This document shows, piece by piece, positions 24,641 through 34,692 of a stretch of 64,000 nucleotides of DNA. The stretch comes from Pantoea sp. Mb-10 (GTDB taxonomy: Bacteria; Pseudomonadota; Gammaproteobacteria; Enterobacterales; Enterobacteriaceae): positions 186,001-250,000 of the forward strand of contig NZ_JAJSDX010000004.1 of the NCBI RefSeq assembly GCF_021272205.1. Reading direction: 5' to 3'. The notes beneath the pieces were generated by a model. The model was not told the origin of the DNA, did not search any database, and saw only the letters and a program-made list of their open reading frames with translations. A program made the translations under genes and the position numbers. Numbering within the stretch: the first letter of the stretch is position 1; the number at the start of each line of letters is the position of its first letter.

Positions 24641-27558
24641 GGGTTACGTGCCTCTAGCCACTCGGATAATGCTTGCCATGTTTCCTGAAGTAAAGCATTT
24701 GTCTGTAATGCCGGATTACGGGCCACTATTTCCTCCGCAAATAAATTATCAAGTGCCTGCAAATCAGGCTGAGAAAATGGAGAACAATCTGTACGCAGTG
24801 GATATTGAAGAGAATGTGCTGCTTTTATAATCGCAGCTCGATTTGCCGAACGGACCCATCGTGGATCAAAGATTCTAATATTTCGCACATGAGATTGCTC
24901 CAAGGAACGAACCCCTTCTCTATTAACTGATACAATTTCACATTGTAACCAACCAAAACTAGACATCAAAAAAGCAGCAATTAACTCAACAGCAATCTCT
25001 CGAGTCAAACCTGTTGTGACATCAGTCGCTTGGCAATCACCATATGACAAAAAATTACTAGAAAGTCTGACCTGACGATCGTGTGGCGTGAAAGGAAATG
25101 GGTTAATATGCACACGATGTCCCTTACGCAATTTTCGCGGAACAATTAGCTCCCCAGCAAATGGCTCACGTAATGCGTTCCAAAGCAAGTTTGAAGGTAA
25201 TACAGTTTCATCCAACCCTACAATCTGTTCAATCTCGTGTATATATTTAGCAACGCTAACATTTGCTTTAAACTCCGCCAACGCAGAATCAAGGTCAGCA
25301 TCCCATACACGTCGCCCATCGCCCCAATAGCTAGCTTGGATAGCTGTCTCACGCTGAAGAGGCGCTTCTAAAGTCTCATCAAATATTACATCCTTGATAG
25401 TTAAGCGATAACCTGACAAATGGTCAGAGTTTTGTAGAGCATATCCACGATATTTCTGGGGTATTTGTGATGCTGAATGTCTTAATTGCACTTGTTCCGC
25501 TTTTGTTAGTGGGGCTCCCTTTGTAGTTTCGTACCTTTTGCGATTTGGATTGCTGGAACGGCGAGGTCCATAATTTGTACGATCAAAGGGAAATTCATAT
25601 ATAGCAATACCTCCACCTTCTTTTGCCAAACTACCACGTCTATTACTAGCGAATAATTGCTCAAGATTCGGCCAATCTGAGGATCTATATTCCTGCTGTA
25701 AATCAGGAGAAAAATATGCTTTCCAGCTAGTTTTAGCTTCCAATATTTGCTGACTTACATATTGTACACTCCAATCAGATGGGTAAGCACATTGGCCTCG
25801 AAGCGCAGCTCCTACAGTCATAAAATCTGCACGCATTGGATCAAAACTACGTAAAAATTGAACATTATGCCCAGTAGGGGCTGTTCCTTTGCTAATAACT
25901 AGAATTGAAGTTGCAATGGTCCAAGCAGAAAAATAGTTTTTGTGCGGATATTCGACTAATGCCAAGATAGTACATTCACGTAAAATCAAAGAGCGGAGCG
26001 GTATTGAAATACTATTGTGATACCAACGATTGTCTAAAATTATACCAAGAGTAGTGCCTTCATCACACGCTTTAATAACAAACTCTACATATAAATTATA
26101 TAAATTTGCTTGGCCAGCAGCTGTTTCTGTGATGCCACCCAAACAATCAATACAATTATAGAAATATTCTCTGAGATCTTGAGGAATTGGATTTTGATCT
26201 TGTGCCTCATACCTCTTGAATGGGGGGTTCATGAGAACAACATTAATCCCATTAAACGCCTGAGCAGACGAAAACATATCAGCGGCAGAAATATTACATG
26301 GGTCTTGACGTGAAAGCACATAAGGTTCTTTCAAAACTAACCTAATCGCTGCAATTTTCGTCGCAAGTGCATCGGCATCAATTCCATGAATCCGAGAAAG
26401 AACGTCAGCATGACTTAAACCAAATAATCTCAATAAATCATAAGCAGCAGAGAGAAGGCTGCCATCACCACAACCAGGATCAAATACTGTTTTATTAGCA
26501 TCACTAATCGCAAGTGCAGCAAGCAGTGCAGATAAATCAGGATCCGTTTGAGCCTTACCTCTTGCATCCTGAACTGTTAAAGAATATGACTCAGATATAA
26601 GGATATCTGGAAATTCAAGAACATCAGCACGAGTAGCCGCCAATCTACTAATGTGCGCTTTTCTTATTTCTTTAATAAATAGTTCAATGGTAGACTTATA
26701 ATCACTTTTCTGCTCTAATTTTCGGTAAAGGGAGGCAGCTTCAGATTCAAATACACCAGAAAAGTCTATACGGCGCAATTCATCAATCGCATTTCCAACT
26801 TGGCTTACGCTCCCTTTTAAAGACGGAACCTGATTTGCTAAGGGATGATGAAATTTCTCAAGTACTCCCTTGAAATATTCAACTGATAAACATCTCAACA
26901 GAAGCTCTCTACGAGGAGCCTCAGATGGCCCTCCAGAGAAATAATTAGCCACAACTTGAGGAACCTTTCCCCCACTCAGGTTAATTTCCAAATCATAGGG
27001 CAAACCTTCAGAATAGCTGATCATTGAACGAACAATTCTTGGCCAAACTAATTCGAACACAGGTACATGTGTATTTATCACATGGTTGATGATCTGACTT
27101 AGGTGATGAGCAAACTGTTTTCTGTGTGTAGTAGAGCTTTCAGAAACAAAGTTACCAGAATCAAATGTCATACCAAGGATTCGACAATCTTTTGGTGGAT
27201 TGCTTTCGTTTAATGCAAACAACAAGGTCACTTCCATATTTGTAACACAGAAGTAACCAGGCTTACCTGGAGAATAAAGTAATCGATTCGCTTCAGCATA
27301 CCCTTTTGCTTGGACTTGATTTCGCTCCGAAAAAACTGCTGCTTTAGTTCGCTTAATTTCGACTACCAAAACCCATCTGTTTGTAGCACTTTCAACCAAA
27401 ACAAAGTCTGGGATAACTTGGACTCCATAAGAACTTGGATGATGCTCCCAATGATATCCAGAAGATATCCCCATACTTACGAGCACATTATCAGCAACAC
27501 TCTTAAATTCAGGGTGAAATTGGCGAACCTCATCATTGTTATAATCAAGCCAAGGCAT
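24637..27558 (-). CDS. Fused restriction nuclease and N6-adenine methyltransferase
   Basis: A 973-residue protein. The N-terminal ~140 residues carry a PD-(D/E)xK-type motif: Ile-Pro-Asp-Phe-Val, then Val-Val-Glu-Ile-Lys-Arg, about 18 residues apart. An adenine methyltransferase follows, with Asp-Pro-Gly-Cys-Gly-Asp-Gly (about residue 362) and catalytic Asn-Pro-Pro-Phe (about 445). The C-terminal ~400 residues are probably a DNA-recognition domain. This is the layout of type IIG/Eco57I-like enzymes that cut and methylate. A GGAA ribosome-binding site precedes the ATG at 27558. Codon use is A+T rich like its neighbours. Confidence 0.75.
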   Translation of the reverse strand: MPWLDYNNDEVRQFHPEFKSVADNVLVSMGISSGYHWEHHPSSYGVQVIPDFVLVESATNRWVLVVEIKRTKAAVFSERNQVQAKGYAEANRLLYSPGKPGYFCVTNMEVTLLFALNESNPPKDCRILGMTFDSGNFVSESSTTHRKQFAHHLSQIINHVINTHVPVFELVWPRIVRSMISYSEGLPYDLEINLSGGKVPQVVANYFSGGPSEAPRRELLLRCLSVEYFKGVLEKFHHPLANQVPSLKGSVSQVGNAIDELRRIDFSGVFESEAASLYRKLEQKSDYKSTIELFIKEIRKAHISRLAATRADVLEFPDILISESYSLTVQDARGKAQTDPDLSALLAALAISDANKTVFDPGCGDGSLLSAAYDLLRLFGLSHADVLSRIHGIDADALATKIAAIRLVLKEPYVLSRQDPCNISAADMFSSAQAFNGINVVLMNPPFKRYEAQDQNPIPQDLREYFYNCIDCLGGITETAAGQANLYNLYVEFVIKACDEGTTLGIILDNRWYHNSISIPLRSLILRECTILALVEYPHKNYFSAWTIATSILVISKGTAPTGHNVQFLRSFDPMRADFMTVGAALRGQCAYPSDWSVQYVSQQILEAKTSWKAYFSPDLQQEYRSSDWPNLEQLFASNRRGSLAKEGGGIAIYEFPFDRTNYGPRRSSNPNRKRYETTKGAPLTKAEQVQLRHSASQIPQKYRGYALQNSDHLSGYRLTIKDVIFDETLEAPLQRETAIQASYWGDGRRVWDADLDSALAEFKANVSVAKYIHEIEQIVGLDETVLPSNLLWNALREPFAGELIVPRKLRKGHRVHINPFPFTPHDRQVRLSSNFLSYGDCQATDVTTGLTREIAVELIAAFLMSSFGWLQCEIVSVNREGVRSLEQSHVRNIRIFDPRWVRSANRAAIIKAAHSLQYPLRTDCSPFSQPDLQALDNLFAEEIVARNPALQTNALLQETWQALSEWLEARNP

Positions 27559-27567
27559 AAAATTTCC

Positions 27568-29094
27568 TTATTTTTTTGGTCGCCGAGCATTCAGCTCAAC
27601 TTCTAAAAGTATCTCGTTTATTGAATGAGGCTTTAGTCGATCATCAGCAAGAACATTTGCTACCAATTCGTCGATTTTTAATAGGAGTTTGGTAATATCT
27701 TCTCGACCATCAATCAATAATTGCCCCAAAAAAGTGAGTTTTTCAATGTCCTTTTGTGGCCAAATAGTCAAATCGATAATTGATGCAGCTCTATATTCAA
27801 ACAATTGAAGCTTAGCAAGCCCAGAACCTTGATTTCGAGCCTGTTCAAGTATACCAATAGAACTTACCGTTGAATTAAGTGCAGCCAACCATGCCTGAGT
27901 CGGGATTTCAGAACGAGGAGTAAGCCCATAGAAATTATCCGAATAGATTCTATTTGGATTGAAAATATGTCGAGGGCGTTTTCGTAAATAATAATTAAAT
28001 AATAGTGGAGCCCACTGAGCATTACGATGTACTGCCCAAGTTTCTGGCCGTTCTTTTCGCCAAGTCAGAATTGAAACATTATCATGCGGGGAGATTAAAG
28101 CCAGCTCTAGCCTTCTTTCAAGCGTTTCCAGTGCTCTATCATTTACTTTTGTCGAGGTTACTAAAAGTGCAGCTTCAGGATGGTTGTCTGGAACAACAAA
28201 ACCTGGAATTAGAGCAACCTTCTTGACAAATGGACTAGAACCCTCATTTTCGGCATTAACTAATTTGGTCATAAAGAAGTTAGACTGCTTTAACCGAAGC
28301 CCTCGCCGTGTATCAAAAAGATTTTCGAGTGCACTTAATCCGTGCACACCATGGAGTAAGGAATTTTTATGATCTTGAAATAAATCCCCATTGGAAAAGC
28401 CTTTTTTGGCATAGATAATTGTCGCATCGATCAATCTTCCATCAAATGGTAAATCCGGAATCGTTTCCACTTTAACCCAAGAACAATTTTCGTTTAAATA
28501 ACTTTTCAACCATTGTCCGAATCTAGTTGTTTGCCATGAATCATAAACAATACATGCCATTTTACCGCCTAGTTTAAGATCGGCAATGACCTTGACAATA
28601 AAGTAAACATAGAGATTCGCTGTCCCGGGAACGCTTACACCATAGCGCTCCTTAAATAAGGATTTATACTGATGCTTTTTTGTAATCCACTCCTGCCTAA
28701 CATAAGGGGGATTAAGTATGGCGAAATCATATAGACAATCAACGTTATACTCCAAATAATCGGCATCGTTAATGTTAATAGGTCTATGACTCGAGATTGA
28801 CCAATTTGTAGTCAATTTCACCATATCTTCATCAAGATCAATAGCATCAATCTCTACCTTGCAATCTCTCGATATTAAACGTTCGATAGCTTGAGGAAAT
28901 GTTGCTGGTCCAACACAAGGATCAAGTAGCCGCTGGCGAACCTCATTCTCAGAGATACCTAAGCCCCTAACCATCTGATTTGCCAATTCTACACTGGTAA
29001 ATACTTGCCCAAGTGCTTCCGCTTTAGTGCGGGGTTTCCTTGCATTGCTTTTAGGATCACCAGACCGCATGGATCTTGGCACCAGTGTACTCAT
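27568..29094 (-). CDS. Eco57I-like N6-adenine DNA methyltransferase
   Basis: A 508-residue protein. The AdoMet motif Leu-Leu-Asp-Pro-Cys-Val-Gly-Pro (about residue 56) and the catalytic Asn-Pro-Pro-Tyr-Val-Arg-Gln-Glu (about residue 123) place it with Eco57I-type adenine methyltransferases. The C-terminal half resembles a target-recognition region. It is the first gene of the minus-strand operon and lies nine bases before the nuclease-methyltransferase gene, so the two probably modify the two strands of an asymmetric site (inference). Confidence 0.82.
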   Translation of the reverse strand: MSTLVPRSMRSGDPKSNARKPRTKAEALGQVFTSVELANQMVRGLGISENEVRQRLLDPCVGPATFPQAIERLISRDCKVEIDAIDLDEDMVKLTTNWSISSHRPININDADYLEYNVDCLYDFAILNPPYVRQEWITKKHQYKSLFKERYGVSVPGTANLYVYFIVKVIADLKLGGKMACIVYDSWQTTRFGQWLKSYLNENCSWVKVETIPDLPFDGRLIDATIIYAKKGFSNGDLFQDHKNSLLHGVHGLSALENLFDTRRGLRLKQSNFFMTKLVNAENEGSSPFVKKVALIPGFVVPDNHPEAALLVTSTKVNDRALETLERRLELALISPHDNVSILTWRKERPETWAVHRNAQWAPLLFNYYLRKRPRHIFNPNRIYSDNFYGLTPRSEIPTQAWLAALNSTVSSIGILEQARNQGSGLAKLQLFEYRAASIIDLTIWPQKDIEKLTFLGQLLIDGREDITKLLLKIDELVANVLADDRLKPHSINEILLEVELNARRPKK

Positions 29095-29611
29095 AGTTTC
29101 TAATGCACCGATTTAAAATTGAGATTGCGCGGATTATAAACCAAATTCATCATTGATTAACCCCCCAATCACACTTCCTATGGGGAATTAAGGTAAATAG
29201 CATTACATCCTATCATTTTTATATTTTCCTTTAAAATCAATGTGTTGTTAATTTTATCACCACAGCTTCAGTAGTCATCTCTAAGCTCGTAGGTAATCAG
29301 TGGGCGGATGGTATGAGAAGCCAGATGAAATAAAGGGCTAAGTCATGTTTTGAATGGGTGACTGCAATTATTAATTATGTGAGGGAGAATAAACCCATTG
29401 AAACTTGAGTTTTATTGACAGATGCGACAATGATTGCAATTATTTACGCCAACGAGAAAAGGGCATCAGCACGAACTGATACCCTTTCTTGAAGATTTTT
29501 ATGTTCAACCTTGGATGATGCATCTGCAAATGCAGTCACCGTTGCTTTGAACACCATCTTCGTTTAGACACCCGTTAGAGATCTCACTTCTAACCAGTGC
29601 GCTTCAATTAA
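29095..29611. other. Non-coding right end of the ICE
   Basis: These 517 bases between the restriction operon and the tRNA-Phe gene hold no convincing gene. They should contain the restriction-operon promoter near 29100-29160, a hairpin at 29457-29488 and, at the right edge, the recombination junction with the tRNA 3' end. The partner copy of the junction repeat is outside the window. Confidence 0.5.
29457..29488 (+). terminator. Hairpin near the ICE end
   Basis: AAAAGGGCATCAG pairs with CTGATACCCTTT (one mismatch) across a six-base loop, and a short C/T-rich stretch follows. It lies in the non-coding right end of the ICE and could insulate the element from the host tRNA gene. The T run is imperfect. 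Confidence 0.45.
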
Positions 29612-29687
29612 TGGTGCCCGGACGCGGAATCGAACCACGGACACGGGGATTTTCAATCCCCTGCTCTACCGACTGAGCTATCCGGGC
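29612..29687 (-). tRNA. pheU: tRNA-Phe (anticodon GAA)
   Basis: The minus strand reads from GCCCGGATAGCTCAG to a 3' GCACCA, a complete 76-base cloverleaf with encoded CCA. The anticodon GAA is at 29654-29652 in the loop TTGAAAA, closed by the GGGGA/TCCCC stem. It differs from E. coli tRNA-Phe only in a few positions. Its 3' end faces the ICE, as expected for an attachment site, and it lies beside dicD-dsbD as pheU does in E. coli. Confidence 0.97.
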
Positions 29688-29826
29688 AACGGGGCGCATT
29701 AAACCCTAATGGCTTTCGGTCGTCAACGGGTTTCGTAAAAAAAACCGTCGCAATCGTGATTGATTGCCTGCTTTTCAGGCAGGCTGGGCAAAAATAATGC
29801 TTATCCAACACAAGGCGCTGCGGTGC

Positions 29827-30405
29827 TTAGGCCAGCGCGCCGTTTTGCCGACACAGCGCAATGCTCAGCACATCTTCCGCCAGGCGCCGTGCGGTGGCGA
29901 CATCGTGCACATTGCGCGAAATCAGCAGCTTGCTTAAACAGCCCTCAAGAATCAGCTCCAGCTGGTCGGCGACCATCGTTGGGTTATCCAGCGCCAGCTC
30001 AACCAGAATTTCATGGGTAAACTGCCAGGCGTTACGCTTTTGCTGCTTTGCCAGCTGATGCACTGGCTGCTCCGGCTGTGGATAGAAACTGCAGGCGGCG
30101 ATAAACAGACAGCCGGGAAAACGGCCTTTGCCCACGTGGTCGTGCAGCACGTCATAGCGCGCAAGCAGCTTCTGGCGCGGCGAGCGCTGCGGATCGTGCT
30201 GGACCTGCTGCCGCCAGCGATCAATTTGCTGTGCGTGGTGCTGCAGGGCGTCATAGAGCAGGGCATCGCGGTCGGGCCAGAAGTGGCTAAGCTGCTCGGG
30301 GGGCAGGTCGGTTTCACCCGCCAGCTGTTGCAGGGATGTGGTGGCCGCCAGGCCGTTTTGCTCAAGCACATTTAGCGCATGCTCAAGAACGTGTTCGCGT
30401 TGCAA
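29827..30405 (-). CDS. dicD: TetR-family regulator DicD (YjdC)
   Basis: A 192-residue TetR-type regulator with a helix-turn-helix at about residues 4-50 and a C-terminal domain with the family block Arg-Phe-Pro-Gly-Cys-Leu-Phe-Ile-Ala-Ala. It aligns from end to end with E. coli DicD/YjdC (formerly of unknown function). I use the TTG at 30405 as start because it has GAGGAG eight bases upstream and gives the E. coli N-terminus (Gln-Arg-Glu-x-Val-Leu). The longer open frame to 30450 starts with TTG but lacks a ribosome-binding site. It follows dsbD in the same operon. Confidence 0.85.
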   Translation of the reverse strand: MQREHVLEHALNVLEQNGLAATTSLQQLAGETDLPPEQLSHFWPDRDALLYDALQHHAQQIDRWRQQVQHDPQRSPRQKLLARYDVLHDHVGKGRFPGCLFIAACSFYPQPEQPVHQLAKQQKRNAWQFTHEILVELALDNPTMVADQLELILEGCLSKLLISRNVHDVATARRLAEDVLSIALCRQNGALA

Positions 30406-30471
30406 ATGACTCTCCTCGTGCGTGCGGCCCGCGGAAGACGCCGCGGGCAAAGTGATGACCCCCAGTGTCGT

Positions 30472-32181
30472 TTACCGCGCCAGTTTCTGCAAATGTGCCT
30501 GAAACGCCGCCGCATCCAGAAAACCGGTGACGCGCGAGTGGGGGATCTCATGACCTTGCGCATCAAAGAACAGCAGGGTCGGCAAGCCCAGGACGTTGAG
30601 ATGCTGCAACAGCGCGTTGTCTGCGGCGCTGTTGGCGGTCACATTTGCTTGCAGGCGCTGCATCGGCTGGAGCGCGTCGCGTACCCCGGCATCGCGGAAG
30701 GTGTACTTCTCAAACTCTTTACAGGCCACGCACCAGTCGGCGTAAAGATCCACTATCGTGATGCGGCCCTGCGCCTGCTGAAGGGCGCGATCCAACTGCT
30801 GCACGTTGGCGACGGGCTGGAACGGCAGCGCCGACGCGCTTTGCGTAGTGCTGCTGCTGCCAAACGCCCAATCCTGTAACGGACGCGCCACCACCAGCGC
30901 CGCGGCCAGCATCGCCACCGGCACGATGCGCCATTTGCCGCGCGCGGCCAGGCTCAAACTGAATGCCCAGCCAAAGAAGGCCACGCCGAGCAGGCTCCAC
31001 AAACGCAGCCCCCAGACATCGCCAATCAGGCGCGTCAGCAGAAACACCGGCAGCGCCAGAATCACAAAGCCAAAGCCCTCTTTGACATGCTGCATCCACG
31101 CGCCGCGCTTCGGCAGTAGCTGATTGCCGAACAGCGTCACGGCAATCAGCGGCAGGCCCATGCCCAGCGCGTAGAGCCACAGCGTGCCCGCACCGGCCCA
31201 CAGGTTACCGCTCTGCGCAATGTAGAGCAGGATCGCGCTCAGCGGCGCGGTGGTGCAGGGCGAGCAGATCAATCCGGCCAGCGCCCCCATAAGAAACACG
31301 CCGGGCAGCGAGCCGCCTTGCTGACGATTACTCCACAGCGTAAGCCGCGTCTGCAGGCTGGCGGGAAGCTGGAGCGAAAACAGCCCAAACATGGAGAGCG
31401 CCAGCACCACAAACAGCGCGGAGAGGCCGATCAGTACGTAAGGATGCTGCAGCGCCGCCTGAAAGCGCAGGCCCGCCGCGGCCACCACCACGCCCAGCAG
31501 CGTGTACGTTAGGGCCATGCCCTGAACATAGACCAGCGACAGGGCCAGCAGGCGCCCCCTGCTATAGCGCTGCGAGCTGCCCAAAATCAGGCTGGCGATC
31601 AGCGGGTACATCGGCAACACGCAGGGCGTAAAGGCCACGCCGATGCCGATCAGCAGCGCCCACAGCGGCGAGAAGGGCAGCGCGGGAGGCGGGGCAGCAG
31701 GCTGTGAAGCCACGGAAGGCGCGGCAGGCGTCGCGGCCGCAGCCACGGCGCTGAGCGGGACGCTGCGGGTTTCCGGGGGATAGCAAAATCCCGCGGCGGC
31801 GCAGCCTTGCCAGGTCACGCTGAGGGTGGCGTTTTTCTCCGCGTGAAGCAGCGTGACAGGCAGCGTGACGTCCTGCGGATAGATCTCGCTTTTGCCGAAA
31901 AACTCATCTTCATGCGGCTCGCCTGACGGCAGCTGTATCGGCGCTATCTGCGCCCGCTGTGGCATTAGGTGAAACTGCTGGCGATAAAGGTAATAGCCCG
32001 GTTTCACCTTCCAACTCAACGTCACCTGATTGCCCTGCTGGCTGAAATCAAAGGCAAAGGCTTGATCGAGCGGGACAAAGCCATTGGCGTTGTGGTTGGG
32101 GCTAAAGAGAGCGGCCTGCGCGGATACGCTGATCAGCAGCGCCAGACAAAAGCCCATCAGGCGAAGTAGGATGACGGCCAT
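30472..32181 (-). CDS. dsbD: Thiol:disulfide interchange protein DsbD
   Basis: A 569-residue inner-membrane reductase that passes electrons from cytoplasmic thioredoxin to periplasmic DsbC, DsbG and CcmG. A signal peptide ends at Ala-Gln-Ala (about residue 23). The alpha domain has Cys pairs in Gly-Cys-Ala-Ala-Ala-Gly-Phe-Cys (about 126-133). Eight membrane segments follow, with the Cys pair near Pro-Cys-Val-Leu-Pro and Ser-Pro-Cys-Thr. The C-terminal thioredoxin-like domain has Cys-Val-Ala-Cys (about residue 484). In E. coli cutA and dcuA lie upstream; neither is here. Confidence 0.95.
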   Translation of the reverse strand: MAVILLRLMGFCLALLISVSAQAALFSPNHNANGFVPLDQAFAFDFSQQGNQVTLSWKVKPGYYLYRQQFHLMPQRAQIAPIQLPSGEPHEDEFFGKSEIYPQDVTLPVTLLHAEKNATLSVTWQGCAAAGFCYPPETRSVPLSAVAAAATPAAPSVASQPAAPPPALPFSPLWALLIGIGVAFTPCVLPMYPLIASLILGSSQRYSRGRLLALSLVYVQGMALTYTLLGVVVAAAGLRFQAALQHPYVLIGLSALFVVLALSMFGLFSLQLPASLQTRLTLWSNRQQGGSLPGVFLMGALAGLICSPCTTAPLSAILLYIAQSGNLWAGAGTLWLYALGMGLPLIAVTLFGNQLLPKRGAWMQHVKEGFGFVILALPVFLLTRLIGDVWGLRLWSLLGVAFFGWAFSLSLAARGKWRIVPVAMLAAALVVARPLQDWAFGSSSTTQSASALPFQPVANVQQLDRALQQAQGRITIVDLYADWCVACKEFEKYTFRDAGVRDALQPMQRLQANVTANSAADNALLQHLNVLGLPTLLFFDAQGHEIPHSRVTGFLDAAAFQAHLQKLAR

Positions 32182-32287
32182 GACGAAATATTCAGCTCCA
32201 CAAGCAAAAGAGCCGCGATGATACCACGCACCCTTTTCCCGTGGGATGGTTCAGCGCGAATGCGCGCCTGGCCGACGGCTACGAGGT

Positions 32288-32323
32288 AAAAAAAAAGCAC
32301 GCCAGGTTAATCCCTGGCGTGCT
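32288..32323 (-). terminator. Intrinsic terminator of aspA
   Basis: On the minus strand AGCACGCCAGG pairs with CCTGGCGTGCT around a short loop and is followed by nine or more T. It lies just past the aspA stop codon. Confidence 0.85.
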
Positions 32324-32349
32324 CGGTACGTGGCGATAACGCAACAGGC

Positions 32350-33786
32350 TTACTGTTCGTTTTCGTCCGTATAGCGTTTGGCTTTATAAGCCGGGTGCAT
32401 CAGGTTTTGTACAGAGAAGATGTCGTCCAGCTCCGCTTCTGTAAGCAGGCCGCGCTCCAGCACCACTTCGCGCACGCTTTTACCGGTTTCGGCACAAATT
32501 TTACCGACGATATCGCCGTTGTGATGGCCGATGTACGGGTTCAGGTAGGTCACGATACCGATGGAGTTAAACACGTAGGCTTCGCACACCGCTTTGTTGG
32601 CGGTGATGCCGTTGACGCACTTCTCCAGCAGGTTGTAGCAGGCGTTGGTCAGGATGCTGATGGACTCAAACAGCGCCTGGCCAATCACCGGCTCCATCAC
32701 GTTGAGCTGCAGCTGGCCCGCTTCGGCAGCCATGGTCAGGGTGGTGTCATTGCCGATCACTTTGAAGCACACCTGATTCACCACTTCTGGCACGACCGGG
32801 TTGACTTTCGCTGGCATGATGGACGAGCCCGCCTGCAGTTCTGGCAGGTTGATTTCATTCAGGCCAGCGCGCGGGCCGGAGGAGAGCAGACGCAGGTCAT
32901 TACAGATTTTCGACAGCTTCACCGCCAGGCGTTTCAGCGCCGAATGCACCATCACGTAGGCGCCGCAGTCTGAGGTGGCTTCGATCAGATCTTCGGCGGG
33001 CACCACCGGCAGGTTACTGACTTCCGCCAGGCGCTGTACCGCCAGCTGCTGATAGCCGTCTGGCGTATTCAGGCGCGTACCGATGGCCGTTGCGCCGAGG
33101 TTCACCTCAAGCAGCAGTTCAGCAGTGCGCAGAATGCTGCGCGTCTCTTCATTCAACAGCACGTTGAAGGCGTGGAATTCCTGGCCCAGCGTCATCGGAA
33201 CCGCATCCTGTAGCTGGGTGCGCCCCATTTTGAGGATGGTTTCGAACTCCACCGCTTTACGCTGGAACCCTTCGCTCAGCTGGCCGATGGCGTCCAGCAG
33301 CTTCAGGATCGAAGCGTAAACGGCGATGCGGAAACCGGTGGGATAAGCGTCGTTGGTAGACTGACACTTATTCACGTGATCGTTAGGGTTAAGATACTGG
33401 TATTCGCCTTTCTGATGGCCCATCAGCTCCAGGCCAATGTTCGCCAGCACTTCGTTGGTGTTCATGTTCACCGAGGTGCCTGCGCCGCCCTGATAGACGT
33501 CAACCGGAAACTGATCCATGCATTTACCGTTATTCAGCACTTCGTCACAGGCCTGAATAATGGTGTTCGCGATATGACGCGGAATGGTTTGCAGCTCTTT
33601 GTTGGCGAGCGCAGCGGCTTTTTTCACCATCACCATGCCGCGGACAAATTCAGGTATATCGCTGATTTTACTATTACTAATGTAAAAGTTCTCAATCGCA
33701 CGCAGAGTATGAACACCGTAGTAAGCGTCTGCCGGAACTTCGCGCATGCCTAACAGGTCTTCTTCGATACGAATGTTGTTCGCCAT
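32350..33786 (-). CDS. aspA: Aspartate ammonia-lyase
   Basis: A 478-residue enzyme, the same length as E. coli AspA. It converts L-aspartate to fumarate and ammonia. The superfamily signature [11 protein letters not shown] lies near residue 318. The start at 33786 gives the known N-terminus (Met-x-x-[10 protein letters not shown]). The longer open frame to 33927 has no support. The neighbouring dcuA, which in E. coli imports its substrate, is absent here. Confidence 0.97.
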   Translation of the reverse strand: MANNIRIEEDLLGMREVPADAYYGVHTLRAIENFYISNSKISDIPEFVRGMVMVKKAAALANKELQTIPRHIANTIIQACDEVLNNGKCMDQFPVDVYQGGAGTSVNMNTNEVLANIGLELMGHQKGEYQYLNPNDHVNKCQSTNDAYPTGFRIAVYASILKLLDAIGQLSEGFQRKAVEFETILKMGRTQLQDAVPMTLGQEFHAFNVLLNEETRSILRTAELLLEVNLGATAIGTRLNTPDGYQQLAVQRLAEVSNLPVVPAEDLIEATSDCGAYVMVHSALKRLAVKLSKICNDLRLLSSGPRAGLNEINLPELQAGSSIMPAKVNPVVPEVVNQVCFKVIGNDTTLTMAAEAGQLQLNVMEPVIGQALFESISILTNACYNLLEKCVNGITANKAVCEAYVFNSIGIVTYLNPYIGHHNGDIVGKICAETGKSVREVVLERGLLTEAELDDIFSVQNLMHPAYKAKRYTDENEQ

Positions 33787-33997
33787 GATTACCTTCTTAT
33801 TATTTCTGCGTTGCTCGCGCGCGCCCAGAATGAGCGTGCGACAGTAGCGTGCAGGTGAAGCAATTATATTGTCGTGGAATGCCAGTGCCGACATTTTATC
33901 CATCTTCGGGCTGGCGGGCACGATCATATTCTGTTGTTACAAAATTGTTTGTGCACAGATCACTTTACGGGCATTTACTGGTCCCGTGGTAATAACG

Positions 33998-34019
33998 ATA
34001 TGTGATGTACTTCGCATTT
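33998..34019. promoter_or_regulatory. Putative CRP site between aspA and fxsA
   Basis: TGTGA-TGTACT-TCGCA (34001-34016) matches nine of ten core positions of the CRP consensus and has A/T flanks. It lies about 215 bases upstream of aspA and 140 upstream of fxsA. aspA is CRP-controlled in E. coli. The distance is long and unverified. Confidence 0.45.
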
Positions 34020-34156
34020 TTAAGTCAGTGGGAAAAATTTGCCGTGGCCGGTTGAAATCCCCTTCTGGGATGACCATTTCTTGCTGTATGGCCATAGGGC
34101 CTCCTCTTTTTGTTGCCTTGCTCCGTGCAAGGCAACCCAACTCACAGGAGATATCG

Positions 34157-34615
34157 GTGCGCTGGTTACCGTTCGTGATTTTTTTTGTTCTGGCCTGGAT
34201 TGAAATCACACTCTTTATTCAGGTCGCGCATGCGCTGGGCGTACTGCTCACCATGCTGTTGGTGATTTTCACCTCGTGCATTGGCGTCTCGCTGGTGAAA
34301 AATCAGGGCATGAAAAACTTCATGCTGATGCAGGAGAAGCTGGCGCGTAACGAAAGTCCGGCGGCCGAGATGATCAAAAGCGTGTCGCTGATTATTTCAG
34401 GTTTTCTGCTGTTACTGCCGGGCTTCTTCACCGATTTCCTGGGCCTGCTTTTACTGTTGCCGCCGGTGCAGAAACACCTGACGCTGAAGCTGATGCCGCA
34501 CCTGCGCGTGTGGCGTGGACCGGGTGCCGGACCGGACAGCGGCTACACCATGGACGGTGAGTTCGAGCGCAAAGATCAGGACCGTATCGGACACGATAAC
34601 GATCGCGATCGTTAA
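34157..34615 (+). CDS. fxsA: FxsA membrane protein
   Basis: A 152-residue inner-membrane protein with three or four hydrophobic segments (about residues 3-25, 28-45 and 76-100) and a charged C-terminal tail. E. coli FxsA relieves exclusion of phage T7 by the F factor when overproduced. I place the start at the GTG at 34157, with a CAGGAG seven bases upstream, giving the family N-terminus Arg-Trp-Leu-Pro. The longer open frame to 33869 has no ribosome-binding site. It lies between aspA and groES, as in E. coli. Confidence 0.92.
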   Translation: MRWLPFVIFFVLAWIEITLFIQVAHALGVLLTMLLVIFTSCIGVSLVKNQGMKNFMLMQEKLARNESPAAEMIKSVSLIISGFLLLLPGFFTDFLGLLLLLPPVQKHLTLKLMPHLRVWRGPGAGPDSGYTMDGEFERKDQDRIGHDNDRDR

Positions 34616-34617
34616 GC

Positions 34618-34641
34618 AAGGCGGCAACAGCCGCCTTTTTG
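34618..34641 (+). terminator. Intrinsic terminator of fxsA
   Basis: AAGGCGGC-aaca-GCCGCCTTTTT directly follows the fxsA stop codon and separates fxsA from groES. Confidence 0.8.
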
Positions 34642-34692
34642 CTGCCTTTTACCGCAGTTCTGCGCGCAAGATAAATTTTTTTATTTTTTGCC

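Larger units (their letters stand above)
1..29611. mobile_element. Integrative conjugative element (GI/SPI-7 class), right-hand part
   Basis: The stretch carries a GI-type conjugation operon (gene families first catalogued in PFGI-1 and ICEHin1056), a TraI_2-family relaxase-like gene, a tyrosine recombinase, an ArdC-like gene and two A+T-rich cargo cassettes, and it stops at the 3' end of a tRNA-Phe gene, the usual integration target of SPI-7-like elements. To the right of the tRNA the genes are ordinary chromosome (dicD, dsbD, aspA). The relaxase-integrase-tRNA order matches the integrase end of PAPI-1-like elements; the soj/parA end, the coupling protein and the far attachment repeat must lie before position 1. 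The exact right border is inferred from the tRNA 3' end, since the partner repeat is not visible. Confidence 0.85.

Noticed and set aside
33949..33966. TGTGCACAGATCAC as a second CRP site near aspA
   Set aside because: The spacing between the half-sites is one base off the CRP consensus.
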